From contig NZ_FMVJ01000008.1 in assembly GCF_900102135.1 (NCBI RefSeq), forward strand, positions 30,020 through 94,019: a DNA stretch of 64,000 bases, read 5' to 3'. Each line of letters opens with the position of its first letter. The stretch's first letter is position 1. The translations under genes and the position numbers were made by a program. This document shows, one piece after another, positions 16,713 through 26,394 of the stretch. The DNA comes from Microvirga guangxiensis (GTDB taxonomy: Bacteria > Pseudomonadota > Alphaproteobacteria > Rhizobiales > Beijerinckiaceae). Below the pieces are notes generated by a model. That model saw nothing but the letters and a program-made list of their open reading frames with translations, was not told where the DNA came from and made no database searches.

Positions 16713-17581
16713 CCCGCGGTCCTCCTGAGGATGGCAACCTCGGCGGCAATGGGATCGAAAAGGCTCGGGTCCTCGACCGCAAACCCGTCCAGCCGGAGCG
16801 TTCGCAGCACTGTCCGCCCGCTCTCGTCATCGCCCATGCCGACGAGCGCCGACCGGAGCCGCTTCGTTCGGGGATCGTCCGCCGCCGAAGCAGGGCAGGC
16901 GACCGGGGGAAAGCCCAGGAGGTCGGACTGCCGGACGATGCGGGTCCTGGCGATGAGGTCCGGCTCGGTCTCGCGCATGACCTCGTAGACGTACCCGTCG
17001 ATGCTGCCACTCATCGCCAATCCCGACGCCACGGCTCTGACGACGTTGCGGTGCCCGTAGGTGAAGATCGTCTGCCCGAAGAACCGCTCAGGGCTCAGGT
17101 TCCGGCGGGCAAGCGCCGCCGCCGTGACCAGCCAGCCGGAGTTGCTGTCGGGGTCCGAGAAGGCATGGACGTCGCCCCTGAGGTCGTCGAGGCTTTCGAC
17201 CTGGCGATCCCGGTCCGCGATGAGGTAGGAGCGGTAGAGGGGCTTGCCCTGCCAGTGGGGAACAGCGACGAGCGCCAGCCTCGGATGGTTGGCCACGAAG
17301 GGAAAGCCGCAGATCCAGGCCGCGTCGAGTTGCCCCGAGAGAAGAAGGGACGTGATCTCCTGGTAGGTGCGCCGCGTGACCAGCCGGACCGGGATGCCCG
17401 TCGCGTCCTCCAGGTAGGAGCGCAAGCGGTCGAGAAGCTCGAAATCGGATGTGAGGAAGACGGGTGTGAGACCGAACCTCAGCTCGGGCTGGGAGGCCGC
17501 GGCTCGACGGGTGCCCGCAACCGTGCATAGTGCCGCGATGCATGAAACCACGTCCCGGCGTGTCTGCCCGGGGTGACCCAT
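16709..17581 (-). CDS. PhnD-family periplasmic binding protein, AioX-like
   Basis: The 290-residue protein has an N-terminal export signal containing paired arginines (QTRRDVVSCIAALCTVAG). Its PhnD-type domain includes ELRFGLTPVFLTSDFELL, the helix RTYQEITSLLLSGQLDAAWI, the following CGFPFVANHPRLAL and the SDPDSNSGWL motif. A single Cys91 in AAWICGFPF lies where AioX proteins carry the cysteine reported to be needed for arsenite sensing. Such proteins relay ligand binding to the partner kinase rather than to a permease, and no permease is encoded here. GGGAGGAAACG precedes the ATG. It is first in the three-gene operon. Other PhnD-kinase-activator cassettes share this layout, so the arsenite assignment rests on context with aioB. 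Confidence 0.68.
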   Translation of the reverse strand: MGHPGQTRRDVVSCIAALCTVAGTRRAAASQPELRFGLTPVFLTSDFELLDRLRSYLEDATGIPVRLVTRRTYQEITSLLLSGQLDAAWICGFPFVANHPRLALVAVPHWQGKPLYRSYLIADRDRQVESLDDLRGDVHAFSDPDSNSGWLVTAAALARRNLSPERFFGQTIFTYGHRNVVRAVASGLAMSGSIDGYVYEVMRETEPDLIARTRIVRQSDLLGFPPVACPASAADDPRTKRLRSALVGMGDDESGRTVLRTLRLDGFAVEDPSLFDPIAAEVAILRRTAG

Positions 17582-17953
17582 CGTTTCCTCCCGTCCCGGT
17601 CTCAGGAGCGTCTTTTGCCGGCATGCTAGGCCCGGAAAGGCGCGGAGGGCAAGTTATCCTGAGTGTAGCTGCTTCTGCCCCAATCCGGGCTGGAGCCAAC
17701 AGCCATGCCATCCCCGTCGCAAATGTCCGGATCGTGTCAAACTCGGCCATTTAGCTTGGCCGTGACAACGTCCGCTCTTTGGCTGATTCCTGACGCATAT
17801 TGGACCAAGTCGTATGTTTGGACTTGCGGGTGAGCCAATGGAATAGCGGAGGACGTAGCTCACTCCAGTTGAGCTTGCGTCCCATATGCTTTCCAATCCG
17901 GTTTTCTGGGAATTGAACCAAACCTGTTCAGTATCTAAGTGCTTGGGATGGTT
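17582..17953. other. Intergenic stretch without a recognisable gene
   Basis: This is the upstream region of the aioX-like gene. It has no convincing coding frame and is more AT-rich than its neighbours. ATGTCCGGATCG near 17723 resembles half of the repeats upstream of aioB, but one half-site is not enough to call an operator. Confidence 0.4.
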
Positions 17954-18009
17954 TGGTGAGCGTGGTGGGACCCGAACCCAGGACCCTCTGCTTAAGAGTC
18001 AGATGCTCT
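17954..18009 (-). tRNA. tRNA-Lys (CTT) 3' fragment, truncated
   Basis: On the minus strand the sequence runs AGAGCATCTGACTCTTAAGC, then AGAGGGTCCTGGGTTCGGGT, then CCCACCACGCTCACCA: end of the D arm, an anticodon arm with CTT anticodon, a T arm and an encoded CCA. The 5' acceptor and D-arm half are missing, and both the anticodon and T stems carry a mismatch, so it is not functional. A 3' tRNA half beside a repeated junction is typical of an attachment-site scar. Confidence 0.55.
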
Positions 18010-18063
18010 GTAAGCCCCCTTGAAGCCAAGAGATCCTATGACTTAGCCAACCTCCCTGGAGCG

Positions 18064-18157
18064 CCAAAGCGTCGGTGGTTTCAGGTCCCCGCAACCAAAC
18101 ACAGCAGCCCTCGCCTGGGAACCCCAGCGAAGGCTTTGTCGTATCCAGACCCGGTGA
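18064..18157. repeat. 94-bp direct repeat, copy A (partner 26395-26490)
   Basis: It runs from CCAAAGCGTCGGTGGTTTCA through GTCCCCGCAACCA and a terminator hairpin to CCCGGTGAG. Copy B at 26395-26490 matches with only a few changes, and both stop matching right after GTGAG. The GTCCCCGCAACCA core looks like a tRNA 3' end. A shorter, diverged third copy lies near 38666-38700. Confidence 0.75.
18107..18137 (+). terminator. Hairpin terminator inside repeat copy A
   Basis: GCCCTCGCCTGG-GAAC-CCCAGCGAAGGC followed by TTT. One stem position is mismatched compared with the copy at 26438-26468, which is perfect. Confidence 0.5.
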
Positions 18158-18174
18158 GCCCGCCGAAGAAACCC

Positions 18175-18680
18175 TCACTCCTCCCGGAACGCCCGCACCG
18201 CGTGATCGACCACCGGCTTGGTGAGATAGGACAAAACCGTCCGAGACCCCGTCCGGATCAACCCCTCAACAGGCATCCCTGGAACAAGCCGCAGCGTACC
18301 CAGACGCTCACGCTCGCCCGCCGCAAATGAAAGCCGGACAGGGTAATATTGCTGGCCGCTTCTGGGATCCGTCACCAAATCGGCCGCAATCACACTCACA
18401 TAACCATAAAGCTCAGGCGTCGAACGCTGGTTGAAAGCGGATAAACGCAATGCCGTGCTTAACCCAGGTTGAACCTGGTCAATATCCTGCGGAGATACCT
18501 TCACCTCAATGGAGAGCTCATTCGTTTCGGGAACGATCAGCATCAGAGGTTCGCTCGCATTGATGACGCCGCCAACCGTATGCACAACGGATTGGTGAAC
18601 AACGCCATCCTGGGGCGCATCGCAAGGGCGAGAAGGATGGATGTCACGGTGAGGCGTTTAGCATATCAGCCTCTTCCCAG
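18175..18680 (-). pseudogene. C-terminal remnant of a HlyD-type type I secretion adaptor gene
   Basis: The intact frame 18175-18585 reads HTVGGVINASEPLMLIVPET, then LSIEVKVSPQDIDQVQPGLS and PVRLSFAAGERERLGTLRLV, then PGMPVEGLIRTGSRTVLSYL ending in a helix. This is the beta-barrel/C-terminal half of HlyD/PrtE-type membrane-fusion proteins. Upstream, APQDGVVHQ continues it in frame, and a further piece (RLTVTSILLALA) lies in another frame, so the gene is truncated and frameshifted. No type I secretion ABC protein is nearby. It abuts repeat copy A, consistent with disruption by the integration events there. Confidence 0.7.
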
Positions 18681-18724
18681 GTTCGGGTTCGATGAGGGTC
18701 GATACGCCTGGAGCCGCAATTTCA

Positions 18725-19267
18725 TCAGACAGAAACGGTCGCAGCGAGCTCTTGTATCTCGTCAAAAAGCTCCGCGGCCTGTTGCGGATCGGTGCAGGGC
18801 AGTCGCGCGAGACTGGAGAGCACCATCCCGAGGGAAGCTAACAGGAGCAGGGTTGCTTTCTTCCCTCCCCTCCCGTCACTCCGCCGCACCACGCATGCCA
18901 TCAGGGCCTGCAGTTCCTGGCATGGGTTCTGCTGCTCGCGCGCCAGCAGCAGCGGTGCGAAGCGGCGCCCGCCCGCTTCGTAGTCCTGGCGCAGCTCGCG
19001 GATGAACGCTTCCAGGATAGACTCCTGCCGACGCTCCGCGTCCTGAAGCGACTGTTCGAGCCGGAGGGCCATGCGACGCTGCAGGCCCGAGATCAGGCTG
19101 TCCTTAGAACCGAAATGGTACAGGAGGCCACCCTTGCTGACCCCTGCGGTCTGGGCAACGGCGTCGAGCGTGAATCCTGCGATACCGCAAGTGCAGATTA
19201 GTCCCTCAGCCGCATCCAGGATGCGGTCACGAGCCGAGACGGATGTAGATTCGTGTCGTGTTGTCAT
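18725..19267 (-). CDS. TetR-family transcriptional regulator
   Basis: The 180-residue protein has the TetR helix-turn-helix at residues 12-58 (ARDRILDAAEGLICTCGIAG and FTLDAVAQTAGVSKGGLLYHF). A variable ligand domain of the DUF/TetR_C_37 type follows (REQQNPCQELQALMACVV). It is encoded 72 bp downstream of the RND permease gene on the same strand, so it may be co-transcribed with the pump and act as a feedback regulator. A second TetR regulator is divergent on the other side of the pump operon, which is unusual. The inducer is unknown. Confidence 0.85.
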   Translation of the reverse strand: MTTRHESTSVSARDRILDAAEGLICTCGIAGFTLDAVAQTAGVSKGGLLYHFGSKDSLISGLQRRMALRLEQSLQDAERRQESILEAFIRELRQDYEAGGRRFAPLLLAREQQNPCQELQALMACVVRRSDGRGGKKATLLLLASLGMVLSSLARLPCTDPQQAAELFDEIQELAATVSV

Positions 19268-19339
19268 GGTGGAATGCGATGCATCGGTGTGGTCTGGCGG
19301 CGTCTTCGACGGCTGAGCGGCCAGACCATTCGTGCCTTG

Positions 19340-22300
19340 CTATGAAGCCTCGGACGGCAGCGCGTCCTCGTCCCCTCGGGGCTTCGGCTGGCGCCACGCG
19401 ATCAGGCGGTAGAACATCGGGATCAAGAAAGTCGCGATGAACGTCGCGGCCAGCATGCCGCCGATCACTCCGGTACCGATCGAGTGGCGGCTTGCCGAGC
19501 CTGCGCCCGTCGAGATGGCGAGCGGCACAACGCCGAGGATGAAGGCCAGCGACGTCATCACGATCGGGCGGAAGCGCAAGCGCGCCGCGTCGATGGCGGC
19601 ATCGACCGCGTTCGCACCCTCCTGGCGTCTGAGGACGGCGAACTCGACGATCAGGATCGCGTTCTTCGCCGCGAGGCCGATCAGCGTGACCAGACCGATC
19701 TGGAAATACACGTCGTTGGTCAGGCCGCGCAGCCAAATGGCGATGAGCGCACCGAACAGGGCGAAGGGTACGGCCGTGATGACTGCGAGCGGCAGGCTCC
19801 ACTTCTCGTACTGCGCCGCCAGGATCAGGAACACCATGATGAGACCGAAGATCATCGCCTGGGACCCGGTGCCGCCCGTTTCCAGTTCCTGATAGGCCGA
19901 GCCTGTCCAGGCGATCTGGAATCCCTCTGGCATCGCCTCCCGGGCCACGTCCTGCATCGCCGCAATCGCCTGCCCCGAGGTGTAGCCCGGAGCCGGGTTG
20001 CCGGTCACCTTGGCGGCGTTAAAGGCGTTGAAACGCTCCAGCTGATCGGGACCGATGACGCGCTTCACCGTCACGAGCGTGCTCAGCGGGATCATGCTGC
20101 CCGAGGCTGCCTTGACAAAGACATGCCGCAGGTCGTCTGGGGTCTGGCGGAAGTTCGACTCCGATTGCAGCATGACGCGGTAGTTGCGTCCGAACAGCGT
20201 GAAGTCGTTGACGTACAGGTTGCCGAACGTGCTCTGCATCGCCTCGAAGACTGAGTTGATCGGTACGTTCAGAGCCTTCGCCTTCTCCCGGTCGAGGTCG
20301 ATATTGTACTGCGGCACGTTCGTGTCGAAGGTTGTCCGCACACCGGCGAGTTCCGGTCGCTTGGAGGCGGCCTCGACCAGCTTCGCGGTGGCCGCGTTGA
20401 GGCTGGCGACGCCGCCGCCTGTACGGTCCTGCAGGTAGAGCTCAAATCCGCCCGTGGTGCTCAGGCCCATGATGGGTGGCGGGTTGAAAGCGAGCACCAT
20501 GCCGTCCTTGATGCCGGCATTCATGCCGATGAACGGTCCCGCAAGCTTGCGGGCGTCGAGTTCCGGCGCCTCGCGTTCGGCCCAGTCCTTCAGCGACACG
20601 AACGACGTGCCGGCGCTGGTCTTCATGCTGCCCGAGAGCAGATCGAAGCCTGACACCGCGAAGACGTTCTCCACGGCCGGGTGGTTCTGGAAGTTCTCGC
20701 TGGCGGCGCCCACCACCGCCTGTGTGCGGCTCAGAGAAGCCGCCGGTGGCAACACGGCGATGCTGAACAGAACGCCCTGATCCTCGTCCGGCACAAGCGA
20801 GCCCGGGATCGTCATGAACATGTAGGCAGTTGCGCCCACTACACCCGCCGAGATCAGCAGGCCGACGGCAACGCGACGCACCAGGAAGCGTACACCGGCT
20901 GTATAGCCGGCGGTCATCCGCTCGAATGCGCGATTGAACACGCGGAACGGCAGCGCAGGTTCCTGGTGTCCTGGCTTCAGGATCAGCGCGCACAGGGCTG
21001 GCGTCAGCGTCAGCGCCACGATGCCCGAGATCGTCACTGAGATCGCGATGGTGACAGCGAACTGCTTGTACATCTCGCCGGCCAGTCCGCCCATGAAGGT
21101 GACCGGCACGAACACGGCGCACAACACCAGAACGATGGCGATGACAGGCCCCGTGACCTCACCCATGGCTTTGATGGCGGCCTGACGCGGCGGCAAATGC
21201 TCGGTCGACATGATACGTTCGACGTTCTCCAGCACCACGATAGCGTCGTCGACCACGATGCCGATGGCCAGAACCAGACCGAACAGGGTCAGCAGATTGA
21301 TCGAGAACCCGAACAGGTACATGCCGGCGAATGTGCCGATGATCGAGATCGGCACCGCAATTACTGGGATCAGCGTGGCACGCCAGTTCTGCAGGAACAG
21401 GAACACGACGGCGATAACCAGCACGATGGCCTCGATGAAGGTATAGATGACCTCCTCGACGGACACCTTGATGAACTTCGTCGTGTCGAAGGGAATTTGA
21501 TAATCGATGCCCTCCGGGAAGGCCCCCTTCAGTTCGTCCATCCGGGCGGTCAGCGCCTCCATGGTGGCGAGCGCGTTAGCGCCCGGCTGAAGATAGACCG
21601 CAATCGGCACGGCCGGCGTGCCGTTCAGTTCAGCTGTGACCGTATAGCTCTGCGCACCAAGCTCCACGCGAGCGACGTCCTTGAGACGCAGCGCCGCCGC
21701 GTTTTCATTCGAGCGCAGGATGATGTTCTCGAATGCCTCCCGATCCGGCAGGCGGCCCATGGTCGTGGCCGAGTAGGTGAAAGCCACGGACTTGTCCGTC
21801 GGCTCGTCACCGAAACGACCAGCGGCGAACTGGGCATTCTGCTCGCGGATGGCTGTGGCGACGTCAGTAGGCGTCAGCTTGTATTGGGCCAGCTTGTCCG
21901 GACGCAGCCAGATGCGCATGGAATAATCGAGCGAGCCGAGGGCCGAGGCATCGCCCACCCCCGGGATGCGCTTAAGCTCGTCGATAACATTGAGAAGGGC
22001 GTAGTTGCCGACATAGGTCCGGTCGTAGCGCGGATCCTTGGAGAACATGGCGACCATGCCGAGGATCGAGGTCGAGCGCTTGGCCACAGTGACGCCCTGC
22101 CGGGTCACTTCCGAAGGGAGAAGCGGCGTTGCACGCTGCACCCGATTGTTGACGTCGATGGTGGCCTGGTCCGGATCCGTGCCGAGCGCGAAGGTCACGG
22201 TCAGCTGCATCGTGCCGGCGCTGGAGTTCGAGGACTGCATGTAGAGCATGCCCTCGACGCCGTTGATCTGCTGTTCCAGGGGCGCCGCCACGGTCTGGGC

Positions 22301-22474
22301 CACCGTCTCGGCGCTCGCGCCGGGATAGGTGGCGCTCACGACGACCTGGGGCGGCGTCAGCTCAGGATATTGGGCGATCGGCAGCGCCCGAAGGGCCAGA
22401 ATACCGGCGAGGACGATGACAATGGAGATGACCGCGGCGAAGACCGGCCGGTCGATAAAAAAGCGGGGGTTCAT
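19340..22474 (-). CDS. RND multidrug efflux permease (HAE1/AcrB type)
   Basis: At 1044 residues it is full length for AcrB/MexB-type inner-membrane pumps. It starts [20 protein letters not shown], has [20 protein letters not shown] in the porter domain, the proton-relay Asp pair in [40 protein letters not shown], and a C-terminal helix bundle ending [17 protein letters not shown]. It would form a trimer that exports hydrophobic compounds using the proton gradient, with the adaptor encoded next door and a TolC-type outer-membrane channel not encoded here. Its start codon shares one base with the stop region of the adaptor gene, so the two are co-translated. Confidence 0.95.
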   Translation of the reverse strand: MNPRFFIDRPVFAAVISIVIVLAGILALRALPIAQYPELTPPQVVVSATYPGASAETVAQTVAAPLEQQINGVEGMLYMQSSNSSAGTMQLTVTFALGTDPDQATIDVNNRVQRATPLLPSEVTRQGVTVAKRSTSILGMVAMFSKDPRYDRTYVGNYALLNVIDELKRIPGVGDASALGSLDYSMRIWLRPDKLAQYKLTPTDVATAIREQNAQFAAGRFGDEPTDKSVAFTYSATTMGRLPDREAFENIILRSNENAAALRLKDVARVELGAQSYTVTAELNGTPAVPIAVYLQPGANALATMEALTARMDELKGAFPEGIDYQIPFDTTKFIKVSVEEVIYTFIEAIVLVIAVVFLFLQNWRATLIPVIAVPISIIGTFAGMYLFGFSINLLTLFGLVLAIGIVVDDAIVVLENVERIMSTEHLPPRQAAIKAMGEVTGPVIAIVLVLCAVFVPVTFMGGLAGEMYKQFAVTIAISVTISGIVALTLTPALCALILKPGHQEPALPFRVFNRAFERMTAGYTAGVRFLVRRVAVGLLISAGVVGATAYMFMTIPGSLVPDEDQGVLFSIAVLPPAASLSRTQAVVGAASENFQNHPAVENVFAVSGFDLLSGSMKTSAGTSFVSLKDWAEREAPELDARKLAGPFIGMNAGIKDGMVLAFNPPPIMGLSTTGGFELYLQDRTGGGVASLNAATAKLVEAASKRPELAGVRTTFDTNVPQYNIDLDREKAKALNVPINSVFEAMQSTFGNLYVNDFTLFGRNYRVMLQSESNFRQTPDDLRHVFVKAASGSMIPLSTLVTVKRVIGPDQLERFNAFNAAKVTGNPAPGYTSGQAIAAMQDVAREAMPEGFQIAWTGSAYQELETGGTGSQAMIFGLIMVFLILAAQYEKWSLPLAVITAVPFALFGALIAIWLRGLTNDVYFQIGLVTLIGLAAKNAILIVEFAVLRRQEGANAVDAAIDAARLRFRPIVMTSLAFILGVVPLAISTGAGSASRHSIGTGVIGGMLAATFIATFLIPMFYRLIAWRQPKPRGDEDALPSEAS

Positions 22475-23646
22475 TACTTCACCGCGACATTGGTATTGGA
22501 GCTGGCCGATGCCATCGATGCGGTCACGGGCGCGCCGGGACGAACCTTGATGACGCCCTCGGTGACGATCTTGTCACCCAACCTTAGGCCGGAGGCAGCG
22601 ATCCAGCCGCCCTCGACCTGCCGGCCGAGCTGGACAGGACGCACCTCCGCCTGGCCGCTGGCATTCACCGCATAGACGAATTGCCCCTGCGGGCCCTGCA
22701 TCACGGCCGCTTCGGGGACCACGATGGCGTCGCTGAGGATCAGTCCGTCCACGGCCGCCCGCACGAACTGTCCGGGGACAAGGCGTCGGTCGGGATTCTT
22801 GACGACGGCGCGGGCCTGCAGGGTTCCGGTCTCGGTGTCGATGCTGCTCGACGTGAAGTCGATGGTGCCCTCCTGATCGTAGACCTGCCCATCACCGAAG
22901 GTGATCCTCACCTTGAGGTTCGTGGAGGGGGACCCTTTCGAGGACTGGGCATCGAGGAGGCGGCGGATCTCAGCACCTTCCCGGTCGGCGAACGAAAAAT
23001 TGACGTAGACAGGGTCAAGCTCGGTGATCGAGGTCAGCAGGCCGCTGTCGCCGCTCGTGCCGATCAGACTGCCTTCCGGCACCTGCTCTAGGCTAGTGAT
23101 GCCGCTGATGGGCGCCTTGACCTTGGTATAGTCGAGGTTGAGCTGGGCCGTTCGCACCTGTGCCTCGGCCGCCGCGACGGCGGCTGCGCCAAGCTCCTTG
23201 GCAGAGAGCGCATCGTCGCGGGCTTTTTCGCTGCCTGCCCCCTTGGCGAAGAGCTGGAGGGCACGTTCGGCGTCACGAACAGCCTGGTTGTATTGGGCTT
23301 GGGCCTGCTGAAGCTGCGCCTTGGCACGGGCGAGTTCCGCCTCGAACGGCGCGGGATCGATCTCGAACAGCACCTGGCCAGCCTTCACGGTCGAGCCTTC
23401 GTTGAAGTTGCGCTTGAGAAGAATCCCGCCGACACGGGCCCGGACCTGAACCTCGCGGTGTGCCGAGATGCGGGCCGCGTACTCGTAGATTACGGTCACC
23501 GCCTTGGCCTTGATCTCAGCCACGGTCACCTGCGGGGGCGGCATTTGCCCTCCTGCAGGCTGTTGCGCGTTTGCGAATGACAGTGGTGTCAGGAGCAGAG
23601 CTGCAGACAAAAGGAGACGGGTTGCCGGCATCGTGGGGCGGAGCAT
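22474..23646 (-). CDS. RND efflux periplasmic adaptor (AcrA/MexA type)
   Basis: The product has a signal peptide ([20 protein letters not shown]), a barrel-sandwich lipoyl half ([20 protein letters not shown]), a coiled-coil hairpin, the second lipoyl half ([20 protein letters not shown]) and a beta-barrel domain. The first ATG (23679) is unlikely to be the start because the -10 element of the predicted promoter lies at about 23683-23678, so the transcript would begin after it. The ATG at 23646 (390 residues) or 23631 is preferred; both have weak ribosome sites. The adaptor links the RND permease to an outer-membrane channel. Confidence 0.9.
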   Translation of the reverse strand: MLRPTMPATRLLLSAALLLTPLSFANAQQPAGGQMPPPQVTVAEIKAKAVTVIYEYAARISAHREVQVRARVGGILLKRNFNEGSTVKAGQVLFEIDPAPFEAELARAKAQLQQAQAQYNQAVRDAERALQLFAKGAGSEKARDDALSAKELGAAAVAAAEAQVRTAQLNLDYTKVKAPISGITSLEQVPEGSLIGTSGDSGLLTSITELDPVYVNFSFADREGAEIRRLLDAQSSKGSPSTNLKVRITFGDGQVYDQEGTIDFTSSSIDTETGTLQARAVVKNPDRRLVPGQFVRAAVDGLILSDAIVVPEAAVMQGPQGQFVYAVNASGQAEVRPVQLGRQVEGGWIAASGLRLGDKIVTEGVIKVRPGAPVTASMASASSNTNVAVK

Positions 23647-23677
23647 CGAGGGACTCGTTTGATTGATGGTGCGCCGC

Positions 23678-23741
23678 ATATATTCATTGACTCACGAGTC
23701 AGTCAACTGTTATTGACCTGTGAGTCAGTCAATTCTTTACT
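23678..23741. promoter_or_regulatory. Back-to-back promoters with twin TetR-type operators
   Basis: Two 20-bp sites, TTGACTCACGAGTCAGTCAA (23687-23706) and TTGACCTGTGAGTCAGTCAA (23713-23732), match at 16 positions, and the first contains the near-palindrome TGACTC-AC-GAGTCA. On the minus strand TTGACT (23706-23701) and ATATAT (23683-23678) are 17 bp apart. On the plus strand TTGACC (23713-23718) and TTTACT (23736-23741) are also 17 bp apart. Each operator therefore covers one -35 and its spacer, so one repressor could shut both the pump operon and the tetR gene. Confidence 0.7.
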
Positions 23742-23880
23742 GCGCTGCTCCAGCCGACGGTTGGCTAAAAAACGGCATCGTGTTGGTTGATCTGCTGCCT
23801 CTTGTGGATGGTTGTGCCGAAAGACGTGTGGCGCCATGCCTTCACGGGCATTGAGTGGAGGGGAAGTTGAGGAGCACCAT

Positions 23881-24522
23881 ATGGCAGGAGGCGTAAGAGC
23901 CCGCCGCAAGGCAGAGCGCCCCGGAGAGATCCTGGACGCCGCCTTCGAGGAGTTCGTTCAGAAGGGCTACGCAGCCACGCGTCTTGAGGACGTCGCTGCC
24001 CGCGCCGGCGTCACCAAGGGCACGATCTACTTCTACTTCGAGAACAAGGAACAGGTCTTCGTGGCGATGGTCCGGGAGTTCTCGCGACCGCTCCACATTC
24101 AGGCCGAGGAATTCGCGACAAGCAGTTCGTCCACGGCACCGGAATTCCTGCGCGCCTATCTCTGCTATCTGTACCGCATCCTTGCCACCGATCCACGCAG
24201 CAGGGAGATCTTTCGGCTTCTGATTGCCGAAGCAAGTCGGTTCCCGGAGCTGATCGACGAGCACCACCAGAACTTCATGGGGCCGGTGGTCAAACGCCTG
24301 CGCGAGAGCCTGGAAGCAGGGGCCGCGAAAGGCGAGATCCGCTCGCCATCTATCTTGGAGTTTCCCGAACTCCTCCTCGCGCCTGCCCTGTCTCTGAACA
24401 TCTCGATGCTTCTGTTTTCGGATCGGCGACCGATTGACATGGAACGGCATTTCGAGATTGCCGTGGATCTCCTTCTAAATGGACTTTTGCCACGCCCAGC
24501 AGGAGATCCTGGTCGGCATTAA
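23881..24522 (+). CDS. TetR/AcrR-family repressor, divergent from the RND operon
   Basis: ATG at 23881 has a GAGGAGCACCAT leader, better than the ATG at 23812. The 213-residue protein has an N-terminal helix-turn-helix (RPGEILDAAFEEFVQKGYAA and TRLEDVAARAGVTKGTIYFY, then FENKEQVF) and a TetR_C domain with YLYRILATDPRSREIFRLLI. The arrangement is the standard one for AcrR-type control of an adjacent efflux operon. The twin operators in the shared promoter region are the probable targets, giving repression of both the pump and itself. Confidence 0.88.
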   Translation: MAGGVRARRKAERPGEILDAAFEEFVQKGYAATRLEDVAARAGVTKGTIYFYFENKEQVFVAMVREFSRPLHIQAEEFATSSSSTAPEFLRAYLCYLYRILATDPRSREIFRLLIAEASRFPELIDEHHQNFMGPVVKRLRESLEAGAAKGEIRSPSILEFPELLLAPALSLNISMLLFSDRRPIDMERHFEIAVDLLLNGLLPRPAGDPGRH

Positions 24523-25120
24523 CGGGTTTCCACTTGGATCTGTTGAGACCCTGTGCCCCCTCGCTCCAACAGATCCCAGCCTCGCATCGAGAGTCTTCCG
24601 TTTCGTGTCAGTGGCAAGTTTCCCTGGTTGCCGCTGATCATACGATGAAGAGAAACGATAGGTCCTCGGTGCGAGGCCTTTGTTGTTCCCCCTGTAGAGC
24701 GCAGACCAAGTGGGGACGGGCCTCAGTGAAAAATCAGAAGCCCCGAAACGGGTCAAAGTGTATCATAAAGCCGAGCGGATGTAGGTATGCTTACCGCCAG
24801 AAAACGGAACTTGGGATAAGGTCAGCCCTCGTGTTAGGAGCAGACGCTCTGAGCCAACAGAGGGGGTGAGGAAGGCGATGCCGAACTGTGTAAGGGATTA
24901 AATCGTCCCGGAAGTTGTGTAATCCGAAAATGGGTATGTCTCGAACACAAGCCGGTGACAGGGCGCTGCAACCATGGCGCAAGCTCGATGCTTTTAGCGC
25001 AGGGGTAACCTGCACGAGGGGCGAAGCCCAGTTCACACACGATTCAGCAATTTGGGTTGATTGTGCCGTTTACCAGAGCGCGTGACGCACCACATTCTCG
25101 CCGAGACTGTCCAATCTCCT
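24523..25120. other. About 600 bp without a gene; possible IS256-family end remnant
   Basis: No frame in this stretch looks coding. Around 24885-24925 the minus strand reads TTACACAACTTCCGGGACGA with a second TTACACAG nearby, which resembles the terminal repeats of IS256-family elements. No transposase remains. The identification of the element is tentative. Confidence 0.3.
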
Positions 25121-26104
25121 ATGAGCCCTCCTCCCACCGCCTCCGCCGTAGCCCGCTGTCCATCCACTGAGGGCGTCTCAGCGACGTTGACCGCGGGGAG
25201 CGCTGCTCCCGCCAAGGACGCGACCTTCGCCGCAATTGGCTTGACGCTGTTGTCGACAGCCTTCTTCGCCATGGGTGACGTTACTGCGAAGGGTCTAACA
25301 GGCACGCTGCCGGCGCTCGAGGTCACCTGGCTGCGCTACATCGTGTTTTGCCTCGTAGTCATGCCAACGGTATTCATCACTCGTGGCGCGAGGGCGATGC
25401 ACACATCGCGCCCGCTCCTCCAGATCATTCGGGCGCTGGCCATGGCCGGCTCAGCCGTGTTCTTCATCCTCGGACTGGGATACCTTCAGGTAGCCGAAGC
25501 CACGGCGATCAACTTCATCTCACCGATCTTCATCACCGCACTTTCGATCCCGCTTCTTGGCGAGACGGTGGGCATCCGGCGCTGGGCTGCAGCAGCAGTG
25601 GGCTTCCTGGGGGTAATGCTCGTTATCCAGCCTGGTAGCGCAGCCTTCCAACTGGCCGCGCTGCTGCCGATCGCCGCCGCACTCTCGTGGGCCGTAGCTG
25701 CGATTACCACCCGCCGGATGAGCTCTGAACAGCCCGAGGCGACTTTGGCGTGGTCGGCGGTGATTGGGCTGGTCGCCCTGACCGCCTTCGTGCCGTTCCA
25801 TTGGCGTACACCCTCAGCCGAAGAGATCGGCTTGGCCATCTTGATGGGGGGCTTCTCGACGATGGGCCACTGGCTCATTATCCTGGCCTACCGCAAGACC
25901 GCAGCCTCCACCATCGCCCCTTTCTCCTACGTCCAGCTTCTGTTTGCCGGGTTGCTCGGCTTTGCCGTCTTCGGCACCGTCCCCGGAGCCATGACCTTCG
26001 TCGGCGGGCTCGTCATCGCGGCGAGCGGCCTCTACACGGCCCACCGGGAGCGCATCAGGACAAGAGAAGCGAGGCTGGCTGCGGCTGGGATCTGCCGCTC
26101 TTGA
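25121..26104 (+). CDS. EamA/DMT-superfamily transporter
   Basis: From the ATG at 25121 (327 residues; an earlier ATG at 25061 is possible) the protein has ten predicted membrane helices in two EamA repeats: ATFAAIGLTLLSTAFFAMGD opens repeat one and AALLPIAAALSWAVAAITTR opens repeat two. EATAINFISPIFITALSIPL and TIAPFSYVQLLFAGLLGFAV are the conserved helix 4 and 9 segments. Members export amino acids, S-adenosylmethionine or other metabolites; the substrate is not predictable here. It stands alone between the regulator of the pump and repeat copy B. Confidence 0.85.
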   Translation: MSPPPTASAVARCPSTEGVSATLTAGSAAPAKDATFAAIGLTLLSTAFFAMGDVTAKGLTGTLPALEVTWLRYIVFCLVVMPTVFITRGARAMHTSRPLLQIIRALAMAGSAVFFILGLGYLQVAEATAINFISPIFITALSIPLLGETVGIRRWAAAAVGFLGVMLVIQPGSAAFQLAALLPIAAALSWAVAAITTRRMSSEQPEATLAWSAVIGLVALTAFVPFHWRTPSAEEIGLAILMGGFSTMGHWLIILAYRKTAASTIAPFSYVQLLFAGLLGFAVFGTVPGAMTFVGGLVIAASGLYTAHRERIRTREARLAAAGICRS

Positions 26105-26394
26105 ATTGCGAAAAGAACGAACTGGTCAGAGAGCGTTCCGAACCATGCGCTTGGAAGGGCGCGCGTTTTTGAGGCTATGTGCGGATCGACGGCCGAAGGC
26201 TTCCTCGACGGACATCACTCCCCGCGAGACCAACGGATCTACATTCTCGCACGTTGCTTCAACCTTGCGAGGGCCTGACTCAGTGGGTCAGCTCGAAGTG
26301 CCGCACGAATACTACGACCAATATGCTCTGGGGGTACAAGGTTAGTTGTGAGATGCTCCATGCATCGAGATTGATTGCAAGGTGAGCCAGACAT
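26105..26394. other. Intergenic stretch, no gene seen
   Basis: The space between the EamA gene and repeat copy B. No ribosome site plus convincing frame is present. It lies inside the left module and may hold degraded sequence. Confidence 0.35.

Noticed and set aside
24534..25040. Short frames on both strands in the gap after the tetR gene
   Set aside because: They have random composition, no ribosome sites and no recognisable similarity; the stretch is kept as intergenic.
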